Shown one piece after another: positions 5,911 through 7,545 of a DNA stretch of 7,545 bases. How positions within the stretch are numbered: the stretch's first letter is position 1; the number at the start of each line of letters is the position of its first letter. The translations under genes were made by a program, and so were the position numbers. Source of the stretch: Caryophanales bacterium UBA4869 (lineage in GTDB: Bacteria; Bacillota_I; Bacilli_A; RFN20; CAG-288); contig DHDT01000073.1 in assembly GCA_002399505.1 (NCBI GenBank), positions 14,567-22,111 of the forward strand, in the 5' to 3' direction. Under the pieces are notes generated by a model. The model saw only the letters and a list, made by a program, of their open reading frames with translations. It was not told the DNA's origin and did no database searches.

Positions 5911-6465
5911 ATGGCTGAAAATGAAAATAAAGTAACCGAAGAAGTCGTAGCTCCGGCTGCCCCTGCCAAAAAGGCTCCTGCTAAGAAGACTGCTGCCAAG
6001 AAGGCTGCTGCCCCTAAGAAGGCTGCCGCTCCTAAGAAGGCCGCTGCTCCTAAAAAGGCCGCTGCTTCTAAGAAGACAGCTACGAAGGCTGAAGAGAAGA
6101 AAGAGGAAAACAAACCTCTTAGAACTGAAGCCAAAGCTGAGTTGCTCAATTACGGCGTCACCCCTAGAAAGGTCCGCTTAGTTGTCGACTTAATCCGCGG
6201 CAAGGATCTTCCTACCGCTTATGCTATCCTCGAAAACTGCGAAAAGCTCTGCGCTCGTGATGTTGAAAAACTTATCAAGTCTGCAGCTGCTAATGCTATT
6301 AACAACTTCCATATGGATGAAGATAGCTTATTCATCGCCACTATCGAAGTCGGCGATGCTGCCAAACTCAAGAGAATCCTTCCCAGAGCTAAGGGCTCTG
6401 CCAGTGGATTAGTCAAGAGATGGTGCAATATCTACGTTACTGTCAAGAATCGGGAGGCCAAGTAA
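5911..6465 (+). CDS. rplV: 50S ribosomal protein L22 (uL22), with Lys/Ala-rich repeat extension
   Basis: L22 binds all 23S rRNA domains and its beta-hairpin lines the exit tunnel. The family core covers about residues 73-184: GVTPRKVRLVVDLIRGK (82-98), the IKSAAANAINN block (122-132), and the hairpin KLKRILPRAKG (152-162) followed by a C-terminal strand. The protein has 184 residues against the usual 110-120. The difference is a 70-residue N-terminal tail of Lys, Ala, Pro and Glu, containing four tandem KKAAAP/S units at 30-53. In the hairpin the usual Gly-Pro before the Lys-Arg is replaced by DAAKL. The start is supported by TAAGGAG (5896-5902) 8 nt upstream, so the tail is in the reading frame and probably translated. 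The 3' end carries the rpsC ribosome-binding site. Identification is certain; the tail's role is unknown. Confidence 0.97.
   Translation: MAENENKVTEEVVAPAAPAKKAPAKKTAAKKAAAPKKAAAPKKAAAPKKAAASKKTATKAEEKKEENKPLRTEAKAELLNYGVTPRKVRLVVDLIRGKDLPTAYAILENCEKLCARDVEKLIKSAAANAINNFHMDEDSLFIATIEVGDAAKLKRILPRAKGSASGLVKRWCNIYVTVKNREAK
5998..6069 (+). repeat. Four tandem 18-bp units in rplV encoding KKAAAP/S
   Basis: Four consecutive 18-bp units (5998-6015, 6016-6033, 6034-6051, 6052-6069) each encode Lys-Lys-Ala-Ala-Ala followed by Pro (Ser in the last). They differ by synonymous changes in Ala and Lys codons, so they are not fresh identical copies. A fifth partial unit starts at 6070 with AAGAAG and then diverges. 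The period is a multiple of three, so gain or loss of a unit would keep the frame. Confidence 0.9.
6452..6457 (+). promoter_or_regulatory. rpsC Shine-Dalgarno site inside the end of rplV
   Basis: GGGAGG lies within the last codons of rplV, 12 nt before the rpsC ATG at 6470 and just ahead of the rplV stop (6463-6465). It spans a CGG-GAG-GCC codon run; CGG appears uncommon in this operon and may be kept for the ribosome-binding site. The arrangement suggests translational coupling. Confidence 0.7.
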
Positions 6466-6469
6466 AAAC

Positions 6470-7285
6470 ATGGGTCAGAAAGTCAATCCAAATGGACTTC
6501 GCTTAGGTATCAACCGCGAATGGTCCAGTCATTGGTATGCCGATAAGAAGACCTACTCGGTCTATCTCAAGGAAGATATCGCCATCAGAAAGTTCCTCGA
6601 GCCCAAGCTCGACACTCTCGGTGCCGGTCTCAGCCACGTCGATATTGAAAGAATCAAGAAGGACATCACTATTTCCTTATATGTATCTCAGCCTTCCTTG
6701 GTCATCGGTACTGATTCCGCTACTATCAAGAGCATCAAGGCCACTTTGGTCAAGATCCTCAAGAAGAACGCTGACAATATCAAGATCAACATCGTCGAGA
6801 TCAAGAATCCCGACCTCGATGCCGTCTTAGTCACCAAGGACATCAGCAAACAGCTTCAGGAACGTGCCTCTTACCGTATGGTCTGCAAGAAGGCCATTCA
6901 GAGAGTCATGAGAGCCGGAGCTATGGGCTGCAAGACCATGGTCAAGGGCCGTATCGGCGGTGCCGAAATTGCCCGTTATGAAGAATACCGTGAAGGTGTT
7001 CTCTCACTTCATACTCTCCGTCAGCCTGTCGATTATGCTCTTACTCACTGCCAGACAACTTATGGTGTCATCGGTGTCAAGTGCTGGATCGCTCTCCCTG
7101 AGAACTATAAAGAATTAAGAGAACGTCGTCCTGATGAAGGACGTATGGGCCGTGGTCGTTTCGGAGATAGAAATCGTCGTCCTTTCCGTCCTAACAGCTT
7201 CGGCAATAAGCCTGCTGCTCCTGCCACTACTCCAAATCCTGGCAAAGACAGCGACAACAAAACTGCCGATACGAAAGGAGAATAA
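6470..7285 (+). CDS. rpsC: 30S ribosomal protein S3 (uS3), with degenerate KH GXXG loop and basic C-terminal tail
   Basis: S3 shapes the mRNA entry channel and contributes to mRNA unwinding. The N-terminus (MGQKVNPNGLRLGI) and C-terminal domain (GRIGGAEIARYEEYREG at 160-176, LHTLR at 180-184, TTYGVIGVKCWI at 196-207) make it unmistakable. The KH domain normally carries RPGxVIGKKG; here residues 74-83 read QPSLVIGTDS, so the second Gly of GXXG and both basic loop residues are missing. Of the E. coli unwinding residues Arg131, Arg132 and Lys135, the equivalents are Arg136, Met137 and Lys140, so one is lost. The usual EGRVPLHTLR reads EGVLSLHTLR. At 271 residues it exceeds the typical 210-235, owing to an Arg/Gly-rich stretch (216-240) and a Pro/Ala/Asp tail. 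It starts 4 nt after rplV. Identification is certain. Confidence 0.97.
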   Translation: MGQKVNPNGLRLGINREWSSHWYADKKTYSVYLKEDIAIRKFLEPKLDTLGAGLSHVDIERIKKDITISLYVSQPSLVIGTDSATIKSIKATLVKILKKNADNIKINIVEIKNPDLDAVLVTKDISKQLQERASYRMVCKKAIQRVMRAGAMGCKTMVKGRIGGAEIARYEEYREGVLSLHTLRQPVDYALTHCQTTYGVIGVKCWIALPENYKELRERRPDEGRMGRGRFGDRNRRPFRPNSFGNKPAAPATTPNPGKDSDNKTADTKGE

Positions 7286-7288
7286 CCA

Positions 7289-7545
7289 ATGTTACAGCCT
7301 AAAAGAACCAAGTGGCGCAGAAGCCACTTAATCTGGCCCAAAGCTGCCGCTAGCCGTGGCAACACTGTCGCCTTCGGAGAATATGGTCTTATCGCCACTG
7401 AGGCGGGCTATATCTCTAACCGTCAGATCGAGTCAGCCCGTGTAGTCCTCTCACGTTTCACCAAGAAGACCGGTAAGCTTTATATCCGTGTATTCCCTTA
7501 CTTAGGAATCACCAAGAAGCCTGCTGAAGTCCGTATGGGTAACGG
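7289..7545 (+). CDS. rplP: 50S ribosomal protein L16 (uL16), 5' part, cut by the window edge
   Basis: L16 is a late-assembling large-subunit protein that contacts the A-site tRNA elbow and helps shape the peptidyl-transferase centre. The visible 85 codons begin MLQPKRTKWRR and include VAFGEYGL (27-34), ISNRQIESARVVLSRF (42-57), the GKLYIRVFP strand (62-70) and TKKPAEVRMGN (75-85). Arg82 corresponds to E. coli Arg81, which is hydroxylated there by RoxA. Between residues 12 and 24 the usual basic, Gly-rich VHRGKMKGKAKGG-type segment is replaced by SHLIWPKAAASRG, which is hydrophobic and has fewer basic residues. AAAGGAG (7274-7280) at the end of rpsC is its Shine-Dalgarno site. About a third to two fifths of the gene lies beyond the window. 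The family normally has 135-145 residues. Identification is certain. Confidence 0.95.
   Translation, partial: MLQPKRTKWRRSHLIWPKAAASRGNTVAFGEYGLIATEAGYISNRQIESARVVLSRFTKKTGKLYIRVFPYLGITKKPAEVRMGN

Noticed and set aside
5998..6069. Regular repeats that could suggest a CRISPR array
   Set aside because: The units are contiguous, have no spacers, are 18 bp long and keep the reading frame of L22, so this is a coding repeat.
5826..6149. Open frame on the - strand with repeated Ala/Phe/Leu units
   Set aside because: It is the antisense shadow of the Lys/Ala repeats in rplV. It has no ribosome-binding site and crosses two certain genes.

Overview
The window is mostly a ribosomal-protein gene cluster from a Gram-positive, Firmicutes-type bacterium. 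Eight complete genes and one cut-off gene are in S10/spc order on the + strand: rpsJ, rplC, rplD, rplW, rplB, rpsS, rplV, rpsC and the 5' end of rplP. The order is the common bacterial one. The proteins resemble Bacillus/Erysipelotrichia/Mollicutes-relative versions, for example in the L3 loop. The Ala/Lys-rich tails on L22, L23 and S19 recall Mollicutes-related lineages. All ten visible stop codons are TAA. The tryptophans I checked are TGG and no reading frame contains an internal TGA, so the standard bacterial code fits. The taxon cannot be fixed more precisely by eye.

Left part (1-2103): two genes unrelated to the ribosome are transcribed divergently from an 86-bp intergenic region. On the - strand (62-1174) is a protein with a class I SAM-dependent methyltransferase / spermidine-synthase-like Rossmann core of unknown substrate. 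On the + strand (1261-2103) is a patatin-like phospholipase-family protein. It keeps the Gly-rich oxyanion loop and the GxSxG serine, but its Asp-Gly motif is altered. Bases 1-61 contain no gene I can support. The usual Firmicutes neighbours rpsL-rpsG-fusA-tuf are not immediately upstream of rpsJ.

Control region (2104-2368): an AT-rich spacer leads to a good sigma-A type promoter (TTGACA, 17-nt spacer, TAAACT) and a structured leader of about 130 nt before rpsJ. By hand the leader folds into a long hairpin, and one arm of it can pair instead with a second copy of its partner. A further long-range helix competes with a hairpin next to the Shine-Dalgarno site. This resembles a ribosomal-protein autoregulatory leader, but I cannot assign it to a named family.

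Operon (2369-7545): genes are 4-25 nt apart, or overlap by one base at rplD/rplW. Each has a purine-rich Shine-Dalgarno site, often inside the end of the gene before it, and no terminator is visible between them, so one polycistronic mRNA is expected. The products form a patch of the large subunit around the peptidyl-transferase centre and exit tunnel (L2, L3, L4, L16, L22, L23) plus the small-subunit head (S3, S10, S19). Points of interest are tails on several proteins, an S3 whose KH GXXG loop and one helicase arginine are altered, and divergent L3 and L16 segments. I see no new defence, mobile or biosynthetic system here.
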